Shown: positions 21,001-30,137, counted from the first letter of the stretch. The stretch is DNA of 64,000 bases from Halonotius sp046719765 (GCF_046719765.1 NZ_JABEBY010000010.1:1-64000), one strand, 5' to 3'. Translations and numbers: made by a program. Notes: generated by a model from the letters alone, not told the origin.

Positions 21001-21656
21001 ACGTCTTCCTCGTCGGTGCGGTCGTCGGTGAGTGTGATCTTGACGCCGGAGTTGAGAAAGGCAAGCTCGCGGAGGCGGTTGGCCAGCGTCGAGTAGGTGA
21101 ACTCGGTCGTCTCGAAGATGTCGTCGTCCGGCCAAAAGCGGATCTGCGTGCCGGTCTCCTCGTCGGGTTCGAGTTGGCGAACCTGCTGGAAGCCGTCGGG
21201 TTCGGGCTCGCCGTGATCGAAGCTGTGCGTCCAGAGATAGCCATCGCGGCGCACCTCGACCTCCAGGGATTTGGCGAGGGCGTTGACGACGCTGACGCCG
21301 ACGCCGTGCAACCCACCGGAGACCTGGTAGGATTTGTTGTCGAACTTCCCGCCGGCGTGAAGGACGGTCATGATGACCTCGACGGCCGGCCGATCGTACT
21401 CCTCGTGGATGTCGACCGGTATCCCGCGGCCGTCGTCGGCGACCGAGACGGAGCCGTCGTCGTGGATCGTCACCTCGATGTGGTCACAGTAGCCCGCCAA
21501 CGCCTCGTCGATCGAGTTGTCGACGACCTCATAAACGAGATGGTGGAGCCCGCGACCGTCGGTCGAGCCGATATACATCGCCGGCCGTTTGCGGACAGCC
21601 TGCAAGCCCTCAAGGACTTGGATCTGTCCGGCTCCGTAGTCGCTTTCGTCTGCCAT
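18048..21656 (-). CDS. gyrB: DNA gyrase subunit B, intein-containing precursor
   Basis: GyrB is the ATPase subunit of gyrase. The 1202-residue precursor has the GHKL ATPase (YEVVDNSIDEALAGYCD near residue 38; GGLHGVGVSVVNALAKSL near residue 104) and the TOPRIM motif EGDSAGGSAKQGRDR near 423. It is interrupted inside the second TOPRIM motif by an intein after KIILM, resuming at TDADVDGAHIRTLLL. Removal of 564 residues leaves a normal 638-residue GyrB. ATG 21656 gives the standard start MADESDYGAGQIQVLEGL and lies about 30 nt from a TATA-like box. Confidence 0.98.
18468..20159 (-). other. GyrB intein with HTH and LAGLIDADG endonuclease
   Basis: This 564-residue intein sits between Met and Thr of the conserved ILM/TDADVDG sequence. 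Splicing blocks are complete: Ser1 (SVDGEEHGFVRDGDG), block B TASHSVFVH, block F YVYDFSVESDENFIAG and the C-terminal His-Asn followed by Thr+1. The endonuclease has two LAGLIDADG motifs, LFGIYAADGS and LRGYLHGDGT. Between the splicing domain and the endonuclease lies an XRE-type helix-turn-helix (RTDAGLTQQDVCDAVGVSQP then VSQWERGNSRPTVSNFEAYC, about 19430-19620), presumably for DNA recognition. Confidence 0.95.
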
Positions 21657-21770
21657 AGAACTATACACTCCTAGTAGACCCCGTGGCATAAAGCTCCCGC
21701 ACCCGCGCGCGCGTAGCCGGGCGGACAGTCACACAAATTATACTCCCCCCGGCGAAAGAGGGTTCATAGC
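21657..21770. promoter_or_regulatory. Divergent gyrB / top6B promoter region
   Basis: The 114 bp between the divergent starts holds a minus-strand TATA-like TTTATG (21688-21693, about 32 nt from the gyrB ATG) and a plus-strand AATTATAC (21736-21743, about 28 nt from the top6B ATG). A (CG)n-rich stretch GCGCGCGCG (about 21705-21713) lies between them. Both transcripts are likely leaderless. Supercoiling-sensitive control is plausible for a topoisomerase promoter but is not shown by the sequence. Confidence 0.55.
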
Positions 21771-24700
21771 ATGACATCCTTCCAGGCGGAACTCGGTGCC
21801 GACGAGGGGATCGCCGAGGAGTTGGCCAAGGGCCAACGCGAGATCTCCATCGCCGAGTTCTTCGAGAAGAACAAGCATATGCTCGGCTTCGACTCGGGGG
21901 CTCGCGGCCTCGTCACCGCGGTCAAGGAGGCCGTCGACAACGCCCTCGACGCCACCGAGGAAGCCGGGATCAGACCCGATATCTACGTCGAGATCAGTGA
22001 GGTCGGCGACTACTACCGCGTTGTCGTCGAGGACAACGGCCCCGGGATTACGAAAGACCAAGTCCCGAAGATCTTCGGCAAACTGCTGTACGGCTCCAGG
22101 TTCCATGCCCGTGAGCAATCACTGACCCCGGATCAGCGACTGCTCGTCCGCCGCGACGGGGACATCGAGTTCGTCTCAATCGGGACGCTATGCGATGCGT
22201 ATCTCCCAGCCGACGGCGGGGGTACTGCCCCGGTCGGCGACGGGATCGAGGTGCCGTGTTTCGACCGCGAGACACAAAAGATGACGTGGCAGCCGGTAAC
22301 GCACGCGATCCGTCACGAAACCGAGGAAGCGACCTACGAGGTGACGACACAAAAGGGCCGAACGGTCGAGGTGACCGGCAACCACAGCGTCTTCACCCTC
22401 AACAAAGACGGCGAAACCCGAGAGGTTGCCGCCGGCGATCTACAGCCCGGCGATACGCTGTTAACCCCCCGTCGCCTCCCGCAGCCTGAGGAGACCACCG
22501 AAGAGATCAACCTCCTCAATCATATCACCGCCGACCAGCTTGACGGTCGCCGCTGCTATGTCTACGGCTTTGACCGCGAGCAACTCGAAACCCTACGGAG
22601 CGAGGACACCGTCCGCAAGAAACCCGCTCCTGACAGCAACCGGGAACGGTACTACTACGTCCACGAGGGCGTCGAAATCCTCCGCGACAGTTTCGAGACC
22701 AACTACATCGAGGACGGCTATCTCCCCGCCGAAACCGTGCTCGAACTCGGCTGGGAACAGCAGGCTGCCGACTGTGAGTTTGTCACCTATCAGGTCGGCG
22801 GCGAGGAGACGACGATCCCGGTGACGTTGCCGGCCGACGAACGACTCGTCGAACTCGTGGCGTACTACATCTCGGAGGGTCATGTTGATGACAGGCAGAT
22901 CGGCTTCACCTTCGGCAGCCATGAGTCCGAGCTGATCGAAGCGACCGAGCAGGCCGTCGCCGCCGTCGGTGGCACGACGACGACTGTCGACCGCGAGCGG
23001 AACGCGACGCGCGTGAAGGCCTTCGGATCGCCGTTGGCGATGTTTCTGCATTCGGCCTGCGGCGATGCGGCACGAAACAAACGGATTCCCTCATTCGTCT
23101 TTGAACTCGATGCTGAGCTACAACAGCAGTTCATCGCCGCGCTGTATCAGGGCGACGGCTCGGATAGCCATCCCAGCAATGAACTCTCGCATACGACAAC
23201 GAGCGAAACGCTTGCCCGCCAACTATCGGTGCTGTGGAACATGCAAGGGGTGCTGGCGAGCACGGAGGTCGCGTCGAACACGGACGGGTACGCCGCAGGT
23301 GAGACCGAGCAGTACCGAACCAAGGTCTACGGCGACGATACAGACCTCGCAGATGTCTTTGCACCGTCGAAGGACACGACCGAACAGACGTACAAACGGA
23401 TCCCCACCTCGCTTCTCGACGACGTGCGGGTTGGACGAGCAGACAGCAAAACAGTGCCAGATTCGGTGCCCGGCCTGCTCATGGCCGCCGGCGTCGGCTC
23501 AAAGATCGATCACGCAGAGACGTATGCGGACTTGATCGAGGCGGCGATTGCCGGCGAGTACGTCGACGAACCACGGTACAGTCACAACCTCAAAGGGTGG
23601 GGGCTGCTCGATGACGACCATCAGCCGACCGACCAGCTCACGGAACTCTGGTCGACGATACAGAACCTGCAGGGCCTGTCGGAGACGGATATGTGTCTGC
23701 TCCCGGTTGAGTCGGTCACCGAAACCGAATCTCCCGAGTACGTCTACGACATCTCCGTGCCGGGCGCGACCGGCCACGATGAGAACTTCGTCGTCTGCAA
23801 CGATGGCGCGCTGAGCGTGAAAAACAGCCGCGGGCAGCAGGGGATCGGGATCTCGGCGGCCGTCCTCTACTCGCAACTAACCAGCGGCAAACCCGCCAAG
23901 ATCACGAGTCGAACGAAGGAAGCCGACCAGGCCGAATACTTCGAGCTCATCATCGACACCGACACCAACGAGCCGGAAATCCGGGACTCGGAGCCGACAA
24001 CGTGGGATCGTACCCACGGCACACGCATCGAGTTGGAGATGGAAGCAAACATGCGGGCCCGCCAGCAGCTCCACCAGTATATCAAAAACACGGCCGTTGT
24101 CAACCCACACGCCAGAATAGAGTTGCGCGAACCCGGGCTTGAGGAACCACTCAAATTCGAACGCGGCACCGACCAACTGCCCGCGGAAACCAGCGAGATC
24201 CGCCCACACCCTCACGGCGTCGAACTCGGCACGCTGATCAAGATGATCGCCGCGACGGATTCGTACTCTGTCTCGGGATTCCTCCAAGATGAGTTCACCC
24301 GTGTCGGGAAGAAAACCGCCGACAAAGTCCTCGATTCGTTCCGCGACCGCCACTTCGGCCGCGAACTCGCCTGGCCCACCCCCGCCACCGGCATCGACAT
24401 CGCGGGGGCTGTCACCGACGCCGTTGCCAACAAGGGAGCTGAGGCGACCGAGACGTTCGCCACCGAAATCGAATCGACGCTGCGCGGCCGTGACCGCACC
24501 GCGTACTCCGAGTTGGCGGGTATCGTCGACGAGATCGCCGACGGCGTCGAAGCCGACACCGGCCGCACGTTCGGGGCGACGGTTCGAGAAGCCGCTGTCG
24601 CCGCCGCGTGGGGTGAACTCACCGCCTTCGAGGACGACGAGACCAACGGCGAGGAGCCCGGCCGCGATCATCTCACGCCCGGGCTCTACGGTCTCGTTGA

Positions 24701-25922
24701 CGATGCCACGAGCAGCCGGAAGGACGACGAAACCGTCGAAGCCCTCGCCGAGCGGCTAGCCCGACGAGCCGATGGTCTCGGCGATGACGACGACAGACGG
24801 TTCCGGGTAACACACGACGACCTGTCGGCAATGGTCGAGGCGGCCGCCGATGCGACCGTCGAGTACGACGACGTAACACTCGGCGAGACCGCCCGCGAGA
24901 ACATCACCGAGGCCCTGTGGTCGACTGCCCAGACGGTTCCCGACGATGTACCGAAGATCAGCGCGATCGACGGCGACCGCGACACCGCCAGCGAACTGTT
25001 GGAAGCGATGCGGGCGACCGACATCCTCGCGCCGCCGACGGATTGTCTCTCACCGATCACGGCCGACCTCGTCGAGGCCGGCCTCCGTAAGGAGTACGAC
25101 GCTGATTTCTTCGCCGCCGCAACGCGGGATGCCGAAGTCCACGGCGGCGACCCCTTCATCGTCGAAGCCGGGATCGCCTACGGTGGCGACCTCCCGTCGG
25201 AGGGGAAGATCGATCTCCTCCGGTTTGCCAACCGCGTCCCGCTGGTCTACCAACAGGGGGCCTGTAGCTCGACAGATGTGGTCAAACAGATTGGCTGGCG
25301 GAACTACGGGCTTGATCAGCCCGGCGGGAGTGGCCTGCCGAACGGCCCCGCCGTACTGATGATTCACGTCGCCTCAACGAACGTCCCCTTCACCAGCGAA
25401 TCGAAGGATGCGATTGCGAACATTCCCGAAATCGAAGACGAGATCGAGTTGGCGATCCGGGAGGCCGCCCGCGAACTCAAATCCTATCTCAACAAGCGAC
25501 GCTCCCTTGAGAAACGCCAACAGAAACAAAGCGTCCTCAGTCAGATCCTCCCGGAGATGGCCGACAAGGTCGCCGAGGTGACCGGCCAGGAGCGACCCAA
25601 CATCGACGCCGCGATGGGCCGGATCATGAACAACCTCTGTATCGACCGCGAGATCGACGATGGGACGGTGACGCTCCATGTCGAGAACTATTCGGATCGC
25701 GCCGAAACACCCGAGATCACGGAGATCGTCTCGGTTGAACCGACCGATGTCGACGGTGACGGAGCCACCGTCGTCGATCTCGACGGCGAGTGGTTCATCC
25801 AGTGGTCGCCGTCGCTGTCGGCCGGCGAGGAGACGAAACTCACCTACACAGTCGGCGACGACGCCGAGTTCGACATCACCGTCGAGGGTGTCGAAAGCGA
25901 GAAGCTGACACTGAACGCCTGA
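21771..25922 (+). CDS. top6B: DNA topoisomerase VI subunit B, intein-containing precursor
   Basis: Top6B is the GHKL ATPase subunit of the type IIB topoisomerase that decatenates and relaxes DNA. In the 1383-residue precursor, the Bergerat fold starts AVKEAVDNALDATEEAGI near residue 50. GPGITKDQVPKIFGKLLYGS follows near residue 86, and the intein then interrupts HAREQ / SRGQQGIGISAAVLYSQ, the ATP-lid glycine motif. Excision of 569 residues leaves an 814-residue protein, including the H2TH and transducer domains and a C-terminal Ig-like domain (VEPTDVDGDGATVVDLDG onward). The gene is followed after 38 bp by top6A. Confidence 0.97.
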   Translation: MTSFQAELGADEGIAEELAKGQREISIAEFFEKNKHMLGFDSGARGLVTAVKEAVDNALDATEEAGIRPDIYVEISEVGDYYRVVVEDNGPGITKDQVPKIFGKLLYGSRFHAREQSLTPDQRLLVRRDGDIEFVSIGTLCDAYLPADGGGTAPVGDGIEVPCFDRETQKMTWQPVTHAIRHETEEATYEVTTQKGRTVEVTGNHSVFTLNKDGETREVAAGDLQPGDTLLTPRRLPQPEETTEEINLLNHITADQLDGRRCYVYGFDREQLETLRSEDTVRKKPAPDSNRERYYYVHEGVEILRDSFETNYIEDGYLPAETVLELGWEQQAADCEFVTYQVGGEETTIPVTLPADERLVELVAYYISEGHVDDRQIGFTFGSHESELIEATEQAVAAVGGTTTTVDRERNATRVKAFGSPLAMFLHSACGDAARNKRIPSFVFELDAELQQQFIAALYQGDGSDSHPSNELSHTTTSETLARQLSVLWNMQGVLASTEVASNTDGYAAGETEQYRTKVYGDDTDLADVFAPSKDTTEQTYKRIPTSLLDDVRVGRADSKTVPDSVPGLLMAAGVGSKIDHAETYADLIEAAIAGEYVDEPRYSHNLKGWGLLDDDHQPTDQLTELWSTIQNLQGLSETDMCLLPVESVTETESPEYVYDISVPGATGHDENFVVCNDGALSVKNSRGQQGIGISAAVLYSQLTSGKPAKITSRTKEADQAEYFELIIDTDTNEPEIRDSEPTTWDRTHGTRIELEMEANMRARQQLHQYIKNTAVVNPHARIELREPGLEEPLKFERGTDQLPAETSEIRPHPHGVELGTLIKMIAATDSYSVSGFLQDEFTRVGKKTADKVLDSFRDRHFGRELAWPTPATGIDIAGAVTDAVANKGAEATETFATEIESTLRGRDRTAYSELAGIVDEIADGVEADTGRTFGATVREAAVAAAWGELTAFEDDETNGEEPGRDHLTPGLYGLVDDATSSRKDDETVEALAERLARRADGLGDDDDRRFRVTHDDLSAMVEAAADATVEYDDVTLGETARENITEALWSTAQTVPDDVPKISAIDGDRDTASELLEAMRATDILAPPTDCLSPITADLVEAGLRKEYDADFFAAATRDAEVHGGDPFIVEAGIAYGGDLPSEGKIDLLRFANRVPLVYQQGACSSTDVVKQIGWRNYGLDQPGGSGLPNGPAVLMIHVASTNVPFTSESKDAIANIPEIEDEIELAIREAARELKSYLNKRRSLEKRQQKQSVLSQILPEMADKVAEVTGQERPNIDAAMGRIMNNLCIDREIDDGTVTLHVENYSDRAETPEITEIVSVEPTDVDGDGATVVDLDGEWFIQWSPSLSAGEETKLTYTVGDDAEFDITVEGVESEKLTLNA
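22119..23825 (+). other. Top6B intein with LAGLIDADG endonuclease
   Basis: This 569-residue intein starts with Ser1 (SLTPDQRLLVRRDGDIEFV), has block B VTGNHSVFT, block F EYVYDISVPGATGHDENFVV and ends Lys-Asn before Ser+1. The penultimate residue is Lys, where most inteins have His. The two endonuclease motifs are LVAYYISEGH and IAALYQGDGS. The intein lies in the ATP-binding lid of Top6B, so the subunit cannot work until splicing has occurred. It is a different insertion site and a distinct sequence from the GyrB intein. Confidence 0.94.
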
Positions 25923-25960
25923 GCCACGACGAACCCACACCCAACCAATCTAACCCAATT

Positions 25961-27055
25961 ATGAGCACGAAACTCAACGAAGAACGCGCCCGCGAACAGC
26001 TCATCGATCTTGCCGCCGAGTTTTACGACCAGTTCGCCGACGGCGAGATCCCGCATATGACGCTGCCAACCCGAACCAAGAGCAACATCGAGTATGATCC
26101 TGATTCCGGGGTCTGGGTCTATGGCGACCGCACCTCGACACGGAGTGCGAACTCGGTGCGGGGAGCCCGCAAGCTGCTGAAAGCCGTCTACACCATCGAG
26201 TTCCTCGCGGAGCAACTCGACCAGGATCGTTCCTCGACGCTGCGTGAACTCTACTACCTCTCGGAGTCGTGGGACAACGAGGAGGCCCATTTCTCCGATC
26301 AGGACGAGTCAAACCAGCTGATCGAGGATCTTGAGATCGTCTCGGAGGTCACCCGCGAGGACTTCCATATGCGCCCCGAGGAGTCCGGGGCGACGCTGAT
26401 GGGGCCGCTGCTGTTGCGCGAGCAAACGCGAAGGGGCGAACGCGAGATCCACTGTCAGAAAGACGTTGGTGAGGGCGGCTACCAGATCCCGAACAACCCC
26501 GATACGATCGAGTTTCTGGACGCCGACATCGATTTCGTCCTCTGTGTCGAGACCGGTGGCATGCGCGACCGGTTGATCGAAAACGGATTTGACGAGCAGT
26601 ACAACTGCCTCGTCGTCCACCTCAAAGGCCAGCCCGCCCGGGCGACCCGCCGGATCACCAAACGGCTGCACGATGAGCTTGATCTGCCGGTCGTGGTCTT
26701 CTGTGACGGCGACCCGTGGTCGTACCGGATCTATGGCTCGGTCGCCTACGGCTCGATCAAATCCGCCCACCTCTCGGAGCATCTCGCCACACCTGAGGCG
26801 CGCTACGTCGGCATCCAGCCGACCGATATCGTCGAATACGATCTCCCGACCGATCCGCTGGCGGACTCTGATATCAACGCCCTTGAGTCGGAGTTGACCG
26901 ATCCGCGCTTCCAGACCGACTACTGGGAGGAGCAGATCGAACTGCAACTCGATATCGGCAAAAAGGCCGAACAGCAGTCGCTGGCGGCCAACGGGCTGGA
27001 TTTCGTCACGGATACGTATCTGCCGGAACGACTCGACCAAATGGGCGTTCTCTAG
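25961..27055 (+). CDS. top6A: DNA topoisomerase VI subunit A
   Basis: This Spo11-like DNA-cleaving subunit partners Top6B. The 364-residue product has the catalytic tyrosine in LRELYYLSES near residue 92 within the winged-helix (CAP-like) domain. Its TOPRIM domain contains VETGGMRDRLIENGF near residue 196 and the metal-binding VVFCDGDPWSYRIYGSVAYG near residue 243. ATG 25961 gives the standard start MSTKLNEERAREQLI. It forms an operon with top6B. Confidence 0.97.
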   Translation: MSTKLNEERAREQLIDLAAEFYDQFADGEIPHMTLPTRTKSNIEYDPDSGVWVYGDRTSTRSANSVRGARKLLKAVYTIEFLAEQLDQDRSSTLRELYYLSESWDNEEAHFSDQDESNQLIEDLEIVSEVTREDFHMRPEESGATLMGPLLLREQTRRGEREIHCQKDVGEGGYQIPNNPDTIEFLDADIDFVLCVETGGMRDRLIENGFDEQYNCLVVHLKGQPARATRRITKRLHDELDLPVVVFCDGDPWSYRIYGSVAYGSIKSAHLSEHLATPEARYVGIQPTDIVEYDLPTDPLADSDINALESELTDPRFQTDYWEEQIELQLDIGKKAEQQSLAANGLDFVTDTYLPERLDQMGVL

Positions 27056-27151
27056 ACGATATTGAAAATACACAGTAGATAAATACTATATTTGGCCAAT
27101 GCTTGGATAGCAATCGCCACTATTTTATTCGTACCACTCAGAACACATGTT

Positions 27152-28669
27152 ATGCCTGCATCGATCCGCGTCCTCTATATCGGTGGTTCGACGCCCGGAT
27201 CGAAGTCGCCGCCGCTGGCTGACCGCGATGGCTTCGACGTGAAGCGAGCCGACAGCGTGGCCGAGGGGTGTACACGACTGTCATCTGACGCCGCTGATTG
27301 TCTCGTTGTCACCCCCGACGCTGTCGCCGGAGCAGACGAGACGACGATGGACACGCTGTGGAACACCGCCCCTGGGTGTCCGTGTTTGCTTGCGCCGCCG
27401 CCACGTGACCCGCCGATCGTTGGCGAGGGGAACGCCGGTGGGGGCCATCCCGCCGAATCACACCACGACCACACGACAGCACTGGCAGAACGGATCCACA
27501 CGGCTGTCGACACCACGCCGACAACTGACGACACCGATGCGACCGGGGCGGGCCACCAAACCGCGATGGCTGGTGGCCAACACGGTGAAACAACCGATAT
27601 CGACACGGCGAGCGACGGCGAGCCAGCCTACCGGTCGCTGATCGAAGACGGCTTGGCGATCTCCTCGGTTGGCATCTTCGTCCTCGGCAGCGATTTCTCG
27701 GTCGTCTGGCTCAACGAGGGGGTTGAGAACTACTTTGGTATCGACCGTGCCGACGTGCTCGGTAAGGACAAACGACAACTCATCAACGACCGGCTCAAAC
27801 ACATCTTCGCCGAGCCCGAGCGGTTCGCCGAGACGGTGTGTGCCACCTACGACGACAACACCTACATCGAGCAGTTCACCTGCCATGTTGTCGGCGACGA
27901 CAGCCGCGACGATCGGTGGCTCGAACACGCCAGTTACCCGATTCCGGATGGCCCCTATGCCGGCGGCCGGATCGAACACTACGTCGATATCACCGAGCAA
28001 CGAGCGACACAACAACAGTTTGAAGCCCAAAACGAGCGGCTCGCGGAGTTTGCCAGCATCGCCAGCCACGACCTCCGAAACCCCCTGCACGTGATGGGGA
28101 GCTCACTGGAGTTAGCCGTCGAAACTGGCGAAACCGAACACTTCGAGCGCGCCGAGCGGGCCGTCGATCGGATGGAACAGCTGATCGACGATCTCCTCGT
28201 GTTGGCCAAACAGGGCGACGGGATCGATACCGTTGAACCGGTCGATCTCGACGATATCGCTCGGGAGTGTTGGACGACTCTCTCGACGGCGGAGGCGACC
28301 CTGCGTGTCGAGACGGATCGCACGATCATAGCCGATCGGAGCCGGCTCAGCCAGCTGCTCGAAAACCTGTTCAGCAACAGCATCGACCACACCGGCACCG
28401 AGGTGACGATCACAGTCGAGAACTGCGACGGTGGGTTTGTTATCGTGGATGACGGCCCGGGCGTGCCGCCCGATGACCGCGAGAACATCTTTGAGCGGGG
28501 GTACACGACAACCCGCGACGGAACCGGGTTAGGGCTCTATATCGTCAGTGAGATCGCCGCAGCCCACGGCTGGGACGTGACACTTGCCGACAGCGCGGAG
28601 AGCGGTGCTCGAATTGAGATCACCGGTGTCGATGCGGTAGGAGATGGGCGCGGAACACCCGACGCGTAG
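27152..28669 (+). CDS. PAS-domain sensor histidine kinase
   Basis: This soluble 505-residue kinase has no membrane segment. Residues about 1-120 form a degenerate receiver-like domain (SIRVLYIGGSTPGSK). A linker rich in Thr and His follows, then a PAS domain (about 160-280, GIFVLGSDFSVVWLNEGVEN). The HisKA domain has phospho-acceptor motif SHDLRNPLHVMGSS near residue 305. The HATPase domain has ENLFSNSIDHTG, VDDGPGVPPDDRENIFERG and GTGLGLYIVSEI. The signal and response-regulator partner are unknown. A very A/T-rich 27056-27115 stretch (e.g. agataaatactatatttgg) probably holds its promoter. Confidence 0.9.
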   Translation: MPASIRVLYIGGSTPGSKSPPLADRDGFDVKRADSVAEGCTRLSSDAADCLVVTPDAVAGADETTMDTLWNTAPGCPCLLAPPPRDPPIVGEGNAGGGHPAESHHDHTTALAERIHTAVDTTPTTDDTDATGAGHQTAMAGGQHGETTDIDTASDGEPAYRSLIEDGLAISSVGIFVLGSDFSVVWLNEGVENYFGIDRADVLGKDKRQLINDRLKHIFAEPERFAETVCATYDDNTYIEQFTCHVVGDDSRDDRWLEHASYPIPDGPYAGGRIEHYVDITEQRATQQQFEAQNERLAEFASIASHDLRNPLHVMGSSLELAVETGETEHFERAERAVDRMEQLIDDLLVLAKQGDGIDTVEPVDLDDIARECWTTLSTAEATLRVETDRTIIADRSRLSQLLENLFSNSIDHTGTEVTITVENCDGGFVIVDDGPGVPPDDRENIFERGYTTTRDGTGLGLYIVSEIAAAHGWDVTLADSAESGARIEITGVDAVGDGRGTPDA

Positions 28670-29134
28670 CTACTCGTAGCGCCACTCGTCGGTCGCCTGC
28701 TCGTAGTCAAGCAGCTCCGCGTCGTCGAAGAAGACCGCGATCTCTCGTTCGTTTGCGCCTTCGTCCTCGTGGTCGGAGGCGTGGATCACGTTGCGACCCA
28801 GATCAAGGCCGTAGTCGCCACGGATCGTGCCGGGGGCGGCCTCAGCAGGGTCGGTCGCGCCGACCATCCGACGCACCTGTCGGGTGGCATCTTTCCCCTC
28901 CCAGACCATCGCAAACACCGGCCCGGAGGTGATGAACTCGACGAGGCCCTCGAAAAACGGCTTGCCCTCGTGTTCGCTGTAATGCGTTTTCGCACGCTCC
29001 TCGTCGAGTTGGAGGGCTTTGGCTCCGACGAGTTTTAACCCTCGATGCTCAAACCGAGAGATGATCTCCCCGATCAAGCCACGCTGGACGCCGTCCGGTT
29101 TCACCATCACAAAGGTTCGCTCGTCGTAGGACAT
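28670..29134 (-). CDS. ndk: Nucleoside diphosphate kinase
   Basis: This enzyme balances NTP pools by phosphate transfer through a histidine intermediate. The 154-residue product begins ERTFVMVKPDGVQRGLIGEI and has the active-site histidine in RNVIHASDHEDEGANEREI near residue 120. Length is normal. It is the last gene of the rpl7ae-rps28e-rpl24e-ndk ribosomal cluster; its stop abuts the stop of the convergent histidine kinase gene with no spacer. Confidence 0.97.
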   Translation of the reverse strand: MSYDERTFVMVKPDGVQRGLIGEIISRFEHRGLKLVGAKALQLDEERAKTHYSEHEGKPFFEGLVEFITSGPVFAMVWEGKDATRQVRRMVGATDPAEAAPGTIRGDYGLDLGRNVIHASDHEDEGANEREIAVFFDDAELLDYEQATDEWRYE

Positions 29135-29158
29135 AGGAAGGGTATGCTCCGTGGGGTC

Positions 29159-29350
29159 TTATTGTTGGCCGCCGTCGTTGCGGCCAGCCTCAGTCCATTC
29201 GAGGTCGCGGGCTTCGCGGCCGAGCCGGTAGTTCTTCTCAGCTTTCGAGTCCTTGAAATGGAGGATGGTGCCGTCTTTCTTGACGAACATCGTCCCCGTT
29301 CCAGGCTCGATCTCTTCGCCTGAGTAGTCACACGTTCGCGTTTCAACCAT
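29159..29350 (-). CDS. rpl24e: Ribosomal protein L24e
   Basis: This 63-residue large-subunit protein starts VETRTCDYSGEEIEPGTGTM, with a truncated zinc-ribbon first half (Cys-7 is seen but the usual second cysteine of a CxxC pair is Tyr-Ser). The second part is KDSKAEKNYRLGREARDLEW. ATG 29350 overlaps nothing and lies 2 bp after the rps28e stop. Confidence 0.95.
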   Translation of the reverse strand: MVETRTCDYSGEEIEPGTGTMFVKKDGTILHFKDSKAEKNYRLGREARDLEWTEAGRNDGGQQ

Positions 29351-29352
29351 CG

Positions 29353-29580
29353 TTATTGCCCTCCGATTGAGTCCGCATCGCGCTGGGTTTCCCGCAGCTG
29401 GAGCACGTCGCCCTCGCGGATCGGGCCCAACACGTTGCGCGTGATGATGCGGCCCTTGTTCGAGCCTTCGCGGATGCGGCATTTGACCTGCATGGCCTCG
29501 CCGTGCATCCCGGTTTTGCCGACGACCTCGATGACCTCAGCGGCCGTCGAGTCGCCAGTTGTCTCCTCTTCTGCGCTCAT
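29353..29580 (-). CDS. rps28e: Ribosomal protein S28e
   Basis: This 75-residue small-subunit protein contains the family core EVVGKTGMHGEAMQVKCRIR and the C-terminal signature LQLRETQRDADSIGG. The six-base gap to rpl7ae upstream and the two-base gap to rpl24e downstream show one operon. Confidence 0.96.
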   Translation of the reverse strand: MSAEEETTGDSTAAEVIEVVGKTGMHGEAMQVKCRIREGSNKGRIITRNVLGPIREGDVLQLRETQRDADSIGGQ

Positions 29581-29586
29581 GGGTGG

Positions 29587-29949
29587 TTAGTTGAGTTCCT
29601 CGACCTTCTCGGCGATATCTTCGATGTCGTCGCTGGCGTCGCCCGCGCTGGTGACGGCGGCCGCGGCACTGCCGACTTCGAGGCCGGCGGCGTGGCCAAC
29701 ATCGTCTTGGGTCTCGACGAAGATGACCGGGATACCCTTCTCCTCGGCGAGTTCGGGGAGATGCATCACGATCTCTTCGGGCGAGACGTCCTCGGCGACG
29801 AAGACGAGCTGGGCGTTGCCGCGCTCGACGGCCTTCGTGGTCTCGTTGGTTCCTTTCTTGACGCTGCCTGTGTCTCGGGCGACCTCAAGGGCGTCGAGTG
29901 CGCGCTCTTCGAGGTCGGCTGGGGTTTCGTAGTTGACGTAAACTGCCAT
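29587..29949 (-). CDS. rpl7ae: Ribosomal protein L7Ae
   Basis: L7Ae binds kink-turns in 23S rRNA, box C/D and H/ACA guide RNAs and RNase P RNA. The 120-residue product has the RNA-contact stretch VKKGTNETTKAVERGNAQLV near residue 33-52 and the loop EDVSPEEIVMHLPELAEEKG. ATG 29949 (MAVYVNYETPADLEERALD) is the usual start; 14 extra in-frame codons upstream are not conserved-looking. The roughly 90-nt leader folds into a kink-turn-like hairpin, suggesting autoregulation. Confidence 0.97.
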   Translation of the reverse strand: MAVYVNYETPADLEERALDALEVARDTGSVKKGTNETTKAVERGNAQLVFVAEDVSPEEIVMHLPELAEEKGIPVIFVETQDDVGHAAGLEVGSAAAAVTSAGDASDDIEDIAEKVEELN

Positions 29950-29961
29950 AGTTTTCCTCTC

Positions 29962-30035
29962 CCTATCCTCGGGCTCACACAACCTCGCCAAACGGTAGAT
30001 CCCTGACGGCGAGGCGTATCATCAACCCGGATAGG
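29962..30035 (-). promoter_or_regulatory. Putative kink-turn leader of rpl7ae (L7Ae autoregulation)
   Basis: In the minus-strand transcript, CCUAUCC pairs with GGAUAGG (7 bp), then GGGU with GCCC (3' GA bulge). A box C-like UGAUGA (plus 30019-30024) faces a box D-like UGA (plus 29975-29977). The distal stem CCUCGCC/GGCGAGG closes an 18-nt loop. This is the layout of a C/D kink-turn, the RNA motif bound by L7Ae. L7Ae autoregulation through a leader kink-turn is established in other archaea; here it is inferred from structure and position. Confidence 0.7.
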
Positions 30036-30061
30036 CTGTACCCCGTCGTTTGGCGCACCCA

Positions 30062-30069
30062 CATAAAAG
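30062..30069 (-). promoter_or_regulatory. TATA box of the rpl7ae operon
   Basis: The minus strand reads CTTTTATG. About 26 nt downstream falls near position 30038-30040, so the transcript would start right at the foot of the kink-turn hairpin. Positions 30070-30137 show nothing else. Confidence 0.55.
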
Positions 30070-30137
30070 CGCTTTCAAACCCCGTCGACCGTGTGATGGC
30101 AAACCACAGTCGTTGTCGGCGGTTTATGCAGGCGATT

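Noticed and set aside
20484..21674. 396-residue plus-strand open frame
   Set aside because: Antisense to the gyrB ATPase region; no recognisable domain.
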